DNA of 54,616 nucleotides. Source: Lentisphaeraceae bacterium (lineage in GTDB: Bacteria; Verrucomicrobiota; Lentisphaeria; Lentisphaerales; Lentisphaeraceae). Under the pieces are notes generated by a model, which ran no database searches, was not told the origin of the DNA, and was given only the letters and a program-made list of their open reading frames with translations. Each line of letters starts with the position of its first letter. Position 1 is the stretch's first letter. Positions 25,651 to 33,932 of the stretch are shown piece by piece. A program made the translations under genes and the position numbers. The stretch covers positions 1-54,616 of the forward strand of contig JAJPOQ010000156.1 of assembly GCA_021232515.1 (NCBI GenBank), written 5' to 3'.

Positions 25651-27300
25651 TTAGTTGTTTCTTCGCTTAATCAGTTCTGACTTTAACAGGTAGTTAGTTC
25701 TCGATTGGCTGATTAGGCCGACTAGCTTATTTTCGTTAGATGTATTGACCACAGGGATTTGTTGAAGATTCATACTTCTTAAATTTTTATGAGCTTCTTT
25801 TAGAGGAGTATCCAAGAAAAAAGCTTCAGATATATTCTCCATGACATCAGCTGTTACAAGCCAATTCCATGATTCTTGGTTGTGCAGTATCTCTTTAAGG
25901 TTATCTAAGGAGATGATGCCTTTTACTTCGTTTTTATCATTGACGACAGGGTAAGAAATATACTTCTCATTCGAAAATCGAGCTAAAAGATCATGTATCG
26001 TTGTTCGCTCATAGACAGGCTTAATCTCTTCAATAACATGTTTGATTTTCCATTGATCAAGGATGTCGTCCTCGGTGATGTTTTTGTGAGCTTCATTGGC
26101 TTTGTTGATAGCGACTTTTACCATAGCGGGCCCTAGAAACTGGACAATTAAGGTACTTGCGGTGATCCCAAAAATAAGTACTTCACCCATTGGCATACCA
26201 TTTATTTGACCAGTTATATGTTTAGAGGCGTTTATTGCTAAGCCTATAGCTATGCCACCTTGTGCGAAGAGAGAAAGCCCAAGGTGCTTTTGAACAACTG
26301 GTTCTGACTTTGATAATTTTGCACCAAAGTAAGCTCCATAGTATTTGCCTATGCATCGCAAAGCAACATAAATAGAGACTGCTAGCCAAAGCCATAATGG
26401 AATTTTACTAAGGTCAAGTTTGGCTCCAACAAGTACGAAAAAAATCACATAGATTGGAGTGGATAATGTTTTAAAGATATTAAAGAGATCTTCTGAACGC
26501 TTTGGGGCTTTATTGATCAAAGTTCCACCAAAGCTCATTGTTGCTAGTATGCCATCTAGGCCTAGTTTTTTACTCAAACCGATGATGATCAGTAAGAAAC
26601 CAATACCGAGGACTAGATTCTTTTTACTCGACATTTTTCTAAGTAATTCATTTAGAACATAACCGAGGGTGATCCCTAAGATCACAGCGCCACCTAATTC
26701 TTTAACGGTGTGAGTTAGTTCACTTAGGATACTGACTTGACCACTATTTAAAATTAATTGAGAAACTGCATTACTAATACCATATAAAGTCATAGCCAAT
26801 GCATCATCTAGAGCGACAATAGTGATGATAGAAGTCGTCAATACTCCTCTGGCACGGTACTCCCATAAGACTGAGATAGTCGAGGCGGGGTCTGTAGCTG
26901 AAGCTATAGCGCCAAAGAGAATTGCTAGTGCAAAAGAAGTATTCAGGTCTTTGGTCATCATGTAAAAAAAGAATGTCAGGGACGAGCTTACCAGTAAAAA
27001 GGCAAGAATGCCTTCTCCTAGAAGAATACTTAAAAACTGCTTGCCATATTTTTTGAAGGATGAGAGGTGTAGTTCGCTTCCAACCATAAAACCAATGACA
27101 CCAAGGCTAAAATCATTTAAGCTCAGAAACATTTCTTCATTGTTGCTAGAGATGATTTTTAAACCACTTTGCCCGATAATAATTCCGATGATGATGTAGC
27201 CAACAACATGGGGGAATTTTAACTTCTGAAAAAATGAGGCACCAAGTATTCCCGCTAATATTGCGATACCTAATATAAGTAAGATTCCATAATCAGTCAT
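25651..27300 (-). CDS. Kef-type cation:proton antiporter (CPA2) with C-terminal CBS pair
   Basis: A 549-residue protein with about 12-13 membrane helices in residues 1-400, beginning YGILLILGIAILAGILGASFFQ and containing FPHVVGYIIIGIIIG, SATDPAST and DDALAM, the exchange-site pattern of CPA2 Na+/H+ or K+/H+ antiporters. Residues 430-545 hold two CBS motifs (ISYPVVNDKNEVKGIISLDNL and IPVVNTSNENKLVGLISQS), which in other transporters sense adenine nucleotides. Most Kef proteins instead end in a TrkA-N domain. The transported ion is not determinable. Confidence 0.9.
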   Translation of the reverse strand: MTDYGILLILGIAILAGILGASFFQKLKFPHVVGYIIIGIIIGQSGLKIISSNNEEMFLSLNDFSLGVIGFMVGSELHLSSFKKYGKQFLSILLGEGILAFLLVSSSLTFFFYMMTKDLNTSFALAILFGAIASATDPASTISVLWEYRARGVLTTSIITIVALDDALAMTLYGISNAVSQLILNSGQVSILSELTHTVKELGGAVILGITLGYVLNELLRKMSSKKNLVLGIGFLLIIIGLSKKLGLDGILATMSFGGTLINKAPKRSEDLFNIFKTLSTPIYVIFFVLVGAKLDLSKIPLWLWLAVSIYVALRCIGKYYGAYFGAKLSKSEPVVQKHLGLSLFAQGGIAIGLAINASKHITGQINGMPMGEVLIFGITASTLIVQFLGPAMVKVAINKANEAHKNITEDDILDQWKIKHVIEEIKPVYERTTIHDLLARFSNEKYISYPVVNDKNEVKGIISLDNLKEILHNQESWNWLVTADVMENISEAFFLDTPLKEAHKNLRSMNLQQIPVVNTSNENKLVGLISQSRTNYLLKSELIKRRNN

Positions 27301-27570
27301 GCTGTACCTCTTTGTTGCTGATAGGATTAGTTAAATCATGAGCTTTTATGCAGTTGCGAAAGGCTTATATATCACACTAAAGTGAAATATCATGAAAAAT
27401 GATGAAGAATGATGAATTTTATGTAGTATATAGAGGAAGTTTGTGATTTTCAAGAGCTTTATGCGGCAATGGTAAATTGTCAGATAATGGATTCGGAGTC
27501 GTAAATTGATAATCTAAGAGATGGGATAACCACTTGAGGGTTAAATGAGTCTGTTTCTTAATTTTAGTAA

Positions 27571-28512
27571 TTAAGATTCCATTTCAGTTTTTCGATAAGC
27601 TGAAGGACTACATCCGATAATTTTTCTAAATGTTCTATGAAAATTTTGAAACTCAGAAAAGCCTACTTCATATGAAATTTCAGATAAGCTTAAGGATGTT
27701 TTTTTAATAAAAACGATAGCATGGTAGATTCTCAATTCATTTAAGTACTGAACGAATGATTTACCGGTTAAGTCCTTAAATATCATTCTGTAGTACGTTC
27801 CTGAGATCTTACATAAGTTGATTAAATCATTTATTTTTATATCCTTGTGGTAGTTCTCCTGTATGTACTGTATGGAGTTTTGAACTTTGTTGTAGTGTTT
27901 ATGGTGAGGACTTTGTTTAATCTTCTCTGCTTGAATTTTATTGTGCTGATAATGTCGAGAAATAAGCGCTAAAACTTTTGTGAAGTTCGCATGCATACTG
28001 AGGTCAACAGACTCTGAACTTTCATGAAAGTCGTCATAGATCGACCAAAAGAGATCTTTTAGAACTAAAGTTTCGGCTGTTAAAAAATTTAGTTTTTTTA
28101 TAAGCTCATGGTCTTTACCCATTTCTATGAAAGGGACAAAGTATGAACGACTAAACAGTGGAGAATCATCTATAGCAAAGGGAGTGTCAAAAGATGAATC
28201 GATGACGCTTGGCATAAAGGAGATGGTAAATATATCGGCGCCTTCGAAGTAGTCATTCCTATGTTTCACGAAAGGAGGAATGATGATTAATTCACCTTTT
28301 TTGATGATCTCCTTTCGGTCGCCTATCTCATTTGTGATTTGCCCATTGAGAATGTAAAGCATCTGCATAAACTCATGAGAGTGTTCTTGGTTAACTAGAC
28401 TCACAAAATCTTGTTTGTTGGATGTTACTACAGAACGTGAAATGTGAAAAGGAAAATCAAGGGATACGGTGGCGTTAGAGGTATAAACCTTGAAAAATTC
28501 ATTATTACTCAT
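27571..28512 (-). CDS. AraC family transcriptional regulator
   Basis: A 313-residue regulator with an N-terminal cupin-like sensor (HSHEFMQMLYILNGQI, KKGELIIIPPFVKHR) and a C-terminal double helix-turn-helix at about residues 212-310 (NYHKDIKINDLINLCKISGT, then LSEISYEVGFSEFQNFHRTFRKIIGCSPSAYR). Many such regulators answer to sugars. It is divergent from the secreted FAD oxidoreductase over 609 bases; control of that gene is a reasonable guess. Confidence 0.93.
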   Translation of the reverse strand: MSNNEFFKVYTSNATVSLDFPFHISRSVVTSNKQDFVSLVNQEHSHEFMQMLYILNGQITNEIGDRKEIIKKGELIIIPPFVKHRNDYFEGADIFTISFMPSVIDSSFDTPFAIDDSPLFSRSYFVPFIEMGKDHELIKKLNFLTAETLVLKDLFWSIYDDFHESSESVDLSMHANFTKVLALISRHYQHNKIQAEKIKQSPHHKHYNKVQNSIQYIQENYHKDIKINDLINLCKISGTYYRMIFKDLTGKSFVQYLNELRIYHAIVFIKKTSLSLSEISYEVGFSEFQNFHRTFRKIIGCSPSAYRKTEMES

Positions 28513-28726
28513 CAGCTACCTCAGATTAGTTAGTTAATATTGTACGACTTTACCCTTTCTGGATACATTAGTCATTTATAGATAGGCATTGTAAAATTTT
28601 CGCTATATGAGCCTTAAAAGATCTCATGAAAATAAATGGCTTCATCTTTTTTAGTTAATTAAGTCCAATTCATCTAATCTCAATATTATTATATCTCTAT
28701 CAATTTGTACTATTGTAACTAAGAAT

Positions 28727-28741
28727 ACGCTTATTAAGCGT
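28727..28741. promoter_or_regulatory. 15-base palindrome, candidate operator
   Basis: ACGCTTA-T-TAAGCGT is a perfect inverted repeat with one central base, about 215 bases upstream of the regulator start and about 380 before the oxidoreductase. No T-run follows, so a protein-binding site is more likely than a terminator. Confidence 0.4.
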
Positions 28742-28978
28742 TAAAAACTAAAAGTGATTCAGGCTAGTTATGCTGTGACTATAAGTTTTAAATACATCTT
28801 TAGAAAAATAGTTGAAACTGTTACGTACAATTATAATTCAAAAAGTCTTATACTAAGTTGAATAAGCGAATCCCAAATAAAATAAACAGGCTTTTTTTAC
28901 TTAAAAAGTGATGGTTTCTCTACTATTAGTTAAATTTGCTTGCTCATTTATTGATTCTTATCATTGAGCCTCTGATTA

Positions 28979-28993
28979 TAAGAAATTTTCTTA
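28979..28993. promoter_or_regulatory. 15-base palindrome near the oxidoreductase start, candidate operator
   Basis: TAAGAAA-T-TTTCTTA is a perfect inverted repeat with one central base, about 130 bases before the oxidoreductase start codon. It is AT-rich and may arise by chance more easily than the other palindrome. Confidence 0.3.
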
Positions 28994-29121
28994 CGCTACC
29001 TCCCATTTAAAGTATGATGAACTTTTAATATATTTTAAGACAAAGAATTTTTTTTTAAAGTGCAGGGAAGAAATCGATAATTCACATATTTGCTTACAAA
29101 CTCAATAAATAAGGAAAAACT

Positions 29122-30795
29122 ATGAAAAGTATATTTGCAGTGTGTGTGGCTATGTTCTTGAGCGTTGCGGTAATGGGAGCTGAGAAAGAGTATGACATTG
29201 TCATCTACGGTGGAACATCTGCGGCAGTTACAGCGGGTATTCAGGCAGTTAAGATGGGGAAGACAGTTGTTGTTGTTAGTCCAGATAAACACTTAGGTGG
29301 TTTAACTACAGGTGGCCTTGGTTGGACTGACAGTGGTAAGAAAAGTACAATTGGTGGCCTTTCTAAAGAATTTTATCATCGCGTTTTCCTAGAGTACAGC
29401 AAGAAAGAAACTTGGAAGTTCCAAGCTATAGAAGACTTTGGGAATAGAGGCCAAGGTACAAGAGCTTATGACGAGGAAGACAAAACCATGATGGTTTTTG
29501 AACCAAGTGTTGCTGAAAAAGTGCTCGATGAGTGGATCGCTGAAATTGGCCTTGAGGTTTTAAGAGATGAATGGTTAGACCGTAAAAACGGTGTTGTTCT
29601 TAAGGACGGTAAGATCACATCTATAACAACTTTAAGTGGTAAAACTTTTAGAGGTAAAGTTTTTATTGACGGTACTTATGAGGGTGACCTTATGGCTGCA
29701 GCTGGAGTTAGTTACCATGTTGGTCGTGAAGGTAAGAGTGTTTATGGCGAAGACTGGAATGGCGTTCAAACTGGCGTTCTTCATCACAAGCATCACTTCG
29801 GTGGAACTAAGAAACAGAAGCTTATCAAAATTGATCCTTATGTCGTTAAAGGCGACCCTAAGAGTGGTGTTCTACCAAGAATTAATCCAAACCACCCAGG
29901 TGAAAAGCATGCAAGCGATAAGAAAGTACAGGCTTATTGTTTCCGTATGTGTTTGACAAATCACCCTGAAAATAGAATTCCATTTCCAAAGCCAAAAAAT
30001 TATGATCCAAAACAATATGAACTTTTGATCCGCATTTTCGAAGGTGGTTTTGACCCTATGTATGTTTTGAAAAAGTTTGACCTTATTCCAAACTTTAAGA
30101 CAGATACAAATAATCACGGTCCATTTAGTTTTGATAACCTTGGTATGAACTGGGACTATCCAGAAGCTAGTTATGAGCGTCGTAAAGAAATAATCCAAGA
30201 GCACAAAACGTATCAATTAGGTATGCTTTACTTCATCTGTACTGACCCAAGAGTGCCAAAGAAATTACAAGATGTGATGAACACTTGGGGACTTCCTAAG
30301 GATGAGTTTAAGGATAACGGTAACTGGTCTCACCAACTTTATATTCGTGAAGCTCGTAGAATGGTCGGTCAGTATGTTATGACTGAGCATGATTGCCTAG
30401 GAAAAGTTAAGACTCCAAAATCTATCGGTATGGGTTCTTACACAATGGATTCACACAATGTTCAACGTTATATAACTGAAGAAGGTTATGTTCAGAATGA
30501 AGGTGATATAGGCGTTCACCCTAAAAAGCCATATGCTATCTCTTATGATTCTTTAGTACCAAAGAAGAAGGAGTGTAAAAACTTGTTAGTTGCAGCAGCT
30601 ATGTCTTCTTCTCACATTGCTTATGGTTCAATCAGAATGGAGCCGGTATTTATGATCATGGGACAATCAGCAGCGACAGGTGCTTCACTTGCAATTGATG
30701 GTGGAATCGATGTTCAGGATGTTGAGTATGCGAAGTTAAAACCGATCCTTCTTAAAGATGGTCAGATTTTAACAAACCCTAATCCTAAGAAGTAA
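29122..30795 (+). CDS. Secreted FAD-dependent oxidoreductase
   Basis: A 557-residue protein with a Sec signal (MKSIFAVCVAMFLSVAVMGA, cut after about residue 20). The dinucleotide loop is YDIVIYGGTSAAVTAGIQA with the acceptor loop VVVVSPDKHLGGLTTGGLGWTDSG, characteristic of the FAD-dependent oxidoreductase family PF12831 common in Planctomycetes and Lentisphaerae. FIDGTYEGDLMAAAGVSYHVGRE and the C-terminal RMEPVFMIMGQSAATGA complete the family pattern. The substrate is unknown; relatives are often in sugar or glycan utilisation loci. AAGGAAAAA precedes the start. Possibly controlled by the divergent AraC-type regulator. Confidence 0.92.
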   Translation: MKSIFAVCVAMFLSVAVMGAEKEYDIVIYGGTSAAVTAGIQAVKMGKTVVVVSPDKHLGGLTTGGLGWTDSGKKSTIGGLSKEFYHRVFLEYSKKETWKFQAIEDFGNRGQGTRAYDEEDKTMMVFEPSVAEKVLDEWIAEIGLEVLRDEWLDRKNGVVLKDGKITSITTLSGKTFRGKVFIDGTYEGDLMAAAGVSYHVGREGKSVYGEDWNGVQTGVLHHKHHFGGTKKQKLIKIDPYVVKGDPKSGVLPRINPNHPGEKHASDKKVQAYCFRMCLTNHPENRIPFPKPKNYDPKQYELLIRIFEGGFDPMYVLKKFDLIPNFKTDTNNHGPFSFDNLGMNWDYPEASYERRKEIIQEHKTYQLGMLYFICTDPRVPKKLQDVMNTWGLPKDEFKDNGNWSHQLYIREARRMVGQYVMTEHDCLGKVKTPKSIGMGSYTMDSHNVQRYITEEGYVQNEGDIGVHPKKPYAISYDSLVPKKKECKNLLVAAAMSSSHIAYGSIRMEPVFMIMGQSAATGASLAIDGGIDVQDVEYAKLKPILLKDGQILTNPNPKK

Positions 30796-30814
30796 AAATA
30801 TTTAAGTAGTTTGA

Positions 30815-30844
30815 AGAGCAGGCCGTTTGGTCTGCTCTTTTTTT
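30815..30844. terminator. Terminator between oxidoreductase and tail-anchored protein
   Basis: AGAGCAGGCC pairs with GGTCTGCTCT around GTTT and is followed by TTTTTTTG on the plus strand. Flanking sequence also permits a weaker role for the convergent minus-strand gene. Confidence 0.9.
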
Positions 30845-30851
30845 GTCTAGA

Positions 30852-31694
30852 TTATTTCTTCATGACGGCAGCGCCGAGAATAAGTAGAAGGAGAACACCA
30901 GCACCGATGTAAACATGCTTAGGCTCTTGGCCTAGAATTTTTTTAATCTCGCCATCTTCAGACTTAGTAAGTAGCTTAAACTTAGCTTCTTCCTCTTTGC
31001 GCTTCTTCTCTTCAGCTTCTTTTATTTTTGCAATCTCAGCCATTTTTTCGTCATATGTCGCTTTTAAGATAACTGACGGCTTCGTCCATTTCCCATCTTT
31101 GAAGATATAACCGGCTTTCTTGTAAGGCGCAGATTTATACTTTGCAGCAAGAGTTTCACCAAGAATAGTTCTTTCAGTGTTGTAGTCATAGAAACGCTTA
31201 TTGCCGACTCTGTTCATATAGGTTTTTCTTAACTGAGGATCAAAGCTGATAAGACGCGACTCTTTTATGTCGACTCTTGGAACGATGATACCACTGATAT
31301 TTAAAGACTTTGAGGTGATTTCTTTAAATGGACCAGTTTGAGTTTTACTACCATTTCGAAACTTGAAAGTGACACTGACTTGGTCGCCGATTTTGTGAAC
31401 TGGAAACTCTTTTTCAAGTTCAGCTTTAAATGACTCAAGTGACTTTTCTGGAAACTTCTCTTTTAGCGTTTTTGCAATGAGTTCATCAGTTTCTTTTTTG
31501 ATGTCTTGAAGTGATTTTTCAGGATCTTTTACTGGCCAATCAAAACCAAGACTTTTTGCGATACTTTCTTCAGTCACATCCACATCAGCTAAAGTAGCCT
31601 GTGCTTCTTCTTTCACTTCTGCAAATGGATCGTCTTGAGCGTAAGAATTGATTGTTAGTAGTAGAAATAAAGCAATGAGTAAATTTTTTAACAT
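30852..31694 (-). CDS. Exported protein with C-terminal membrane anchor, unknown function
   Basis: A 280-residue protein with a Sec signal (MLKNLLIALFLLLTINSYA, cut before QDDPF), an acidic region, a beta-rich middle (GDQVSVTFKFRNGSKTQTG, SLNISGIIVPRVDI, then the YDYNTERTILGETLAAKY segment), a charged coiled-coil of about 40 residues (KIKEAEEKKRKEEE) and a final helix (YIGAGVLLLLILGAAVM) closed by two lysines. Short helix plus basic end resembles C-terminal sorting or anchoring signals, but no PEP or LPxTG motif is present. I do not recognise the family. Confidence 0.75.
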   Translation of the reverse strand: MLKNLLIALFLLLTINSYAQDDPFAEVKEEAQATLADVDVTEESIAKSLGFDWPVKDPEKSLQDIKKETDELIAKTLKEKFPEKSLESFKAELEKEFPVHKIGDQVSVTFKFRNGSKTQTGPFKEITSKSLNISGIIVPRVDIKESRLISFDPQLRKTYMNRVGNKRFYDYNTERTILGETLAAKYKSAPYKKAGYIFKDGKWTKPSVILKATYDEKMAEIAKIKEAEEKKRKEEEAKFKLLTKSEDGEIKKILGQEPKHVYIGAGVLLLLILGAAVMKK

Positions 31695-31770
31695 GATCTT
31701 CCCTATTTAGAATGTTGTTTAACCCAAGGTAGATTAGCCTTTTCGTTGGTGCTTTCAAGAAGCTAACTAC

Positions 31771-31799
31771 AAAAAAGGCCGCAGGAGAGCTGCAGCCTT
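31771..31799 (-). terminator. Terminator for the sigma-FecR transcript (minus strand)
   Basis: Read on the minus strand, AAGGCTGCAG pairs with CTGCGGCCTT (one G-T pair) around CTCTC and is followed by TTTTTTG. It lies about 150 bases after the FecR-like stop and just before the start of the next gene. Confidence 0.8.
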
Positions 31800-31898
31800 G
31801 ATTAAATAGATATGGTAGTGAGTTTATTTTGCTTTAAAAACCGATGTAGGTCAGTCTTATTCGTTACTGTTTGATGGATGATTAAGATGACTCACAGA

Positions 31899-31928
31899 AC
31901 CCTCTTGAAGACATTTCTTTAAGAGGGT
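31899..31928. repeat. Inverted repeat after the FecR-like gene
   Basis: ACCCTCTT and AAGAGGGT are separated by 14 bases. On the minus strand no T-run follows, so it may be an mRNA 3' structure rather than a terminator; the true terminator appears to be the one at 31771-31799. Confidence 0.5.
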
Positions 31929-31947
31929 TTGTTTGAGTAAGAATTGA

Positions 31948-33240
31948 TTACTTGATCTTAAACTTAAACTTGGCGCTGTAGACAGGTGCACCACTTTTAG
32001 GCGTGTAGACATTTGCCGTTAAAATGTAAGTCCCAGGGACCGCTTTTGTACCATCAAAGTCATGAGTGATTTGGGAGTTTTTCAAACCACCTACCATAGT
32101 GTATGGAGTTTTATTTTCGATTCTAGTCATAACCGTTTTACCAGCATTGTTTGTCAGAGTGAACTTCACATGTTTAACAATGGAGGCATTGGCAACGTTA
32201 GCACGAAGATTGTAGCCTTCTTCAGTTAAGTCAGCCAAAGATATTTCAGAACCACTTTGCATATTGATATACTTTTGTAGAACTTTATCCGATTGAGGTT
32301 CGATAAGAGAAAAGCTAAGAACTTTAGGTAAGCCTATTTTGCCTAAAGACTTTATCTCTGGGAAATCTTTACCAGAAAGAGTCGTTCCATACTTTTCAGG
32401 TAAATCGAACTGATCGTCTGAAGCATTGTTGAGAATTCTAACTTCGCCTTTGTTAACTTCAATTGTGCTTGAAGAGTCATCGGCTCCAACATGGAAGTCA
32501 GTTCCTAAAACAGTCACATTTGCAGCTTTAGAAGTCACTTGCATACTTTGACCTGCTTGCTGATGCTGAATATTGAATTCGGCTTTACCCGTTAAGACTT
32601 CTATAGACTTGTTTTGAGACTGCTCTTCCGCAGGATAACCTATAACAATTGTCGTTCCTTCAGGTAGTGAGATAGAAGAGTTTTCTGTGTTGAAGGCAAG
32701 AGTCGTTTTGCCTTTAGTAGAAACGATCTTATCACCTTTGAAGACAGCTTCGCCAGGTACAAGGTAGAGTGTTTGACCATCACGAGTTATCTGTGCCTGA
32801 CCATCAATAGTATTCACTAGTAGGTTGGACTTTGGCTTTGAAAGAAAGATAAATGCAACGATAAAAGCAGCCGCAACACCTAACCAGACTAGATACTTGG
32901 TGAAGTCTACTTTTTGCTTTCTTTGTGGTTGAGATGAAGACGACTTTGTCTTCTTCTTACCTTTAGCTTGAGTGACTTTAGATCTGGAAGGAGCTTCAAA
33001 CTTAGTTGGAGCATTTTTTTCTTCTTCCTCTACTTTTTGTATTTCTTTGAGTAGATTTTCAGTAAAGCTATCTTCACCTTTTTCTGATTGTCCGATAAGA
33101 GACTCAAGGTAAAGGTTGTCTCTCAGCTCTTCAGTAGCTTCGGGTTTTTCCTTAAGTTGAAACAGAAGCTCAGTGCTTTCGTTTTTCTCGATACTTTCTT
33201 CAGTGAAGTTTTCGATTAATTCTGGTAGAGTTTTGCTCAT
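31948..33240 (-). CDS. FecR-like membrane protein, probable anti-sigma partner
   Basis: A 430-residue protein. Residues 1-110 are cytoplasmic and charged, a single helix lies at about 116-134, and the rest is exported and contains a FecR domain (VNTIDGQAQITRDGQTLYLVPGE, GDKIVSTKGKTTLAF, FNIQHQQAGQSMQVTSKAANVTVLGTDF-type segment, IEVNKGEVRI), then a beta-sandwich C-terminal part. In FecR systems the N-terminal part binds the sigma factor. The start ATG 33240 overlaps the sigma stop by 4 bases (ATGA), so an upstream alternative at 33261 is less likely. It has no TonB receptor next to it. Confidence 0.87.
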   Translation of the reverse strand: MSKTLPELIENFTEESIEKNESTELLFQLKEKPEATEELRDNLYLESLIGQSEKGEDSFTENLLKEIQKVEEEEKNAPTKFEAPSRSKVTQAKGKKKTKSSSSQPQRKQKVDFTKYLVWLGVAAAFIVAFIFLSKPKSNLLVNTIDGQAQITRDGQTLYLVPGEAVFKGDKIVSTKGKTTLAFNTENSSISLPEGTTIVIGYPAEEQSQNKSIEVLTGKAEFNIQHQQAGQSMQVTSKAANVTVLGTDFHVGADDSSSTIEVNKGEVRILNNASDDQFDLPEKYGTTLSGKDFPEIKSLGKIGLPKVLSFSLIEPQSDKVLQKYINMQSGSEISLADLTEEGYNLRANVANASIVKHVKFTLTNNAGKTVMTRIENKTPYTMVGGLKNSQITHDFDGTKAVPGTYILTANVYTPKSGAPVYSAKFKFKIK

Positions 33241-33767
33241 GAGAGTTTTTCCCCCATACATTTTTTAAGAATAGCTCTGAGTCTTAGCAGCTTTTGTCTT
33301 ACCGCGGCAGGCTTTTGGCCAGTTTCTTCGGCTAATTCATGGGACTTTTTATTGTTCACATATCGATTCTTCAGAAGGTCTCGATTATCATCGTCCATAC
33401 TTTCGATACATGACTTAAGAGTTTTGATTTCATCTTGGCGATGATCTTTGAAAGGAGCTTCGAGCTTTAAAAGCATGTCGCCAATCATTTGGTTCTGAAG
33501 TCGGCTTCTTCGAGCTTCTTTGCGCTTATCATTCATAAAGAGGTTTTTAGCTATACCAAAAACCCAAGTTCTGAATGATGCTTTTGAATCATCGAACTCA
33601 TGAAATTTCTTAAAAGCTATTAAAAATGCTTCTTGCGCTATGTCGTCAACGGCGTCTGAAGCGACACCAATAGATCTCACAAATGCTCTTACAGATGCTT
33701 GAGTTTCATTTACTAATGAACTGAAGGCCTGGACTTTGTCTAAAGTTTGATTTTCTTCCACACTCAT
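33237..33767 (-). CDS. ECF-type RNA polymerase sigma factor
   Basis: A 176-residue sigma-70 family protein. Region 2 is at about 20-90 (DDIAQEAFLIAFKKFHEFDD, FRTWVFGIAKNLFMND) and region 4 at about 120-172 (LKSCIESMDDDNRDLLKNRYVNNKKSHELAEETGQ). It resembles the planctomycete-type ECF factors. No clear ribosome site is seen before ATG 33767. It is coupled to the FecR-like gene by a 4-base overlap, so it is probably held inactive at the membrane until a surface signal arrives. The sulfatase 165 bases upstream is a possible target or simply a neighbour. Confidence 0.93.
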   Translation of the reverse strand: MSVEENQTLDKVQAFSSLVNETQASVRAFVRSIGVASDAVDDIAQEAFLIAFKKFHEFDDSKASFRTWVFGIAKNLFMNDKRKEARRSRLQNQMIGDMLLKLEAPFKDHRQDEIKTLKSCIESMDDDNRDLLKNRYVNNKKSHELAEETGQKPAAVRQKLLRLRAILKKCMGEKLS

Positions 33768-33932
33768 ATTCTGTTTAAATTTTATTGTTTACATTATATT
33801 GTCATCAGCAGCTAAAGTGTGATGCTTAAAAATTATAAATCTGAATATTTACATTTTATTCTAAGACATACTTAGTAAAAATAACACATGAGTAAAATTA
33901 ATTTTTAGGATAAAAAATCTTCTTGTGAGTAA

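Larger units (their letters stand above)
28513..29121. other. Long AT-rich intergenic region without genes
   Basis: About 600 bases between the divergent regulator and oxidoreductase genes. I see no convincing reading frame, no RNA gene and no terminator. It contains two separate 15-base palindromes (listed apart) and several AT-rich runs that could serve as promoters. Its length is well above the other spacers of the window, so a missing small RNA or a complex control region is possible. Confidence 0.7.

Noticed and set aside
27386..27420. Short direct repeat AATGATGAAGAATGATGAA between antiporter and AraC-type genes
   Set aside because: Only two 10-base units in AT-rich DNA; no support for a regulatory repeat or array.
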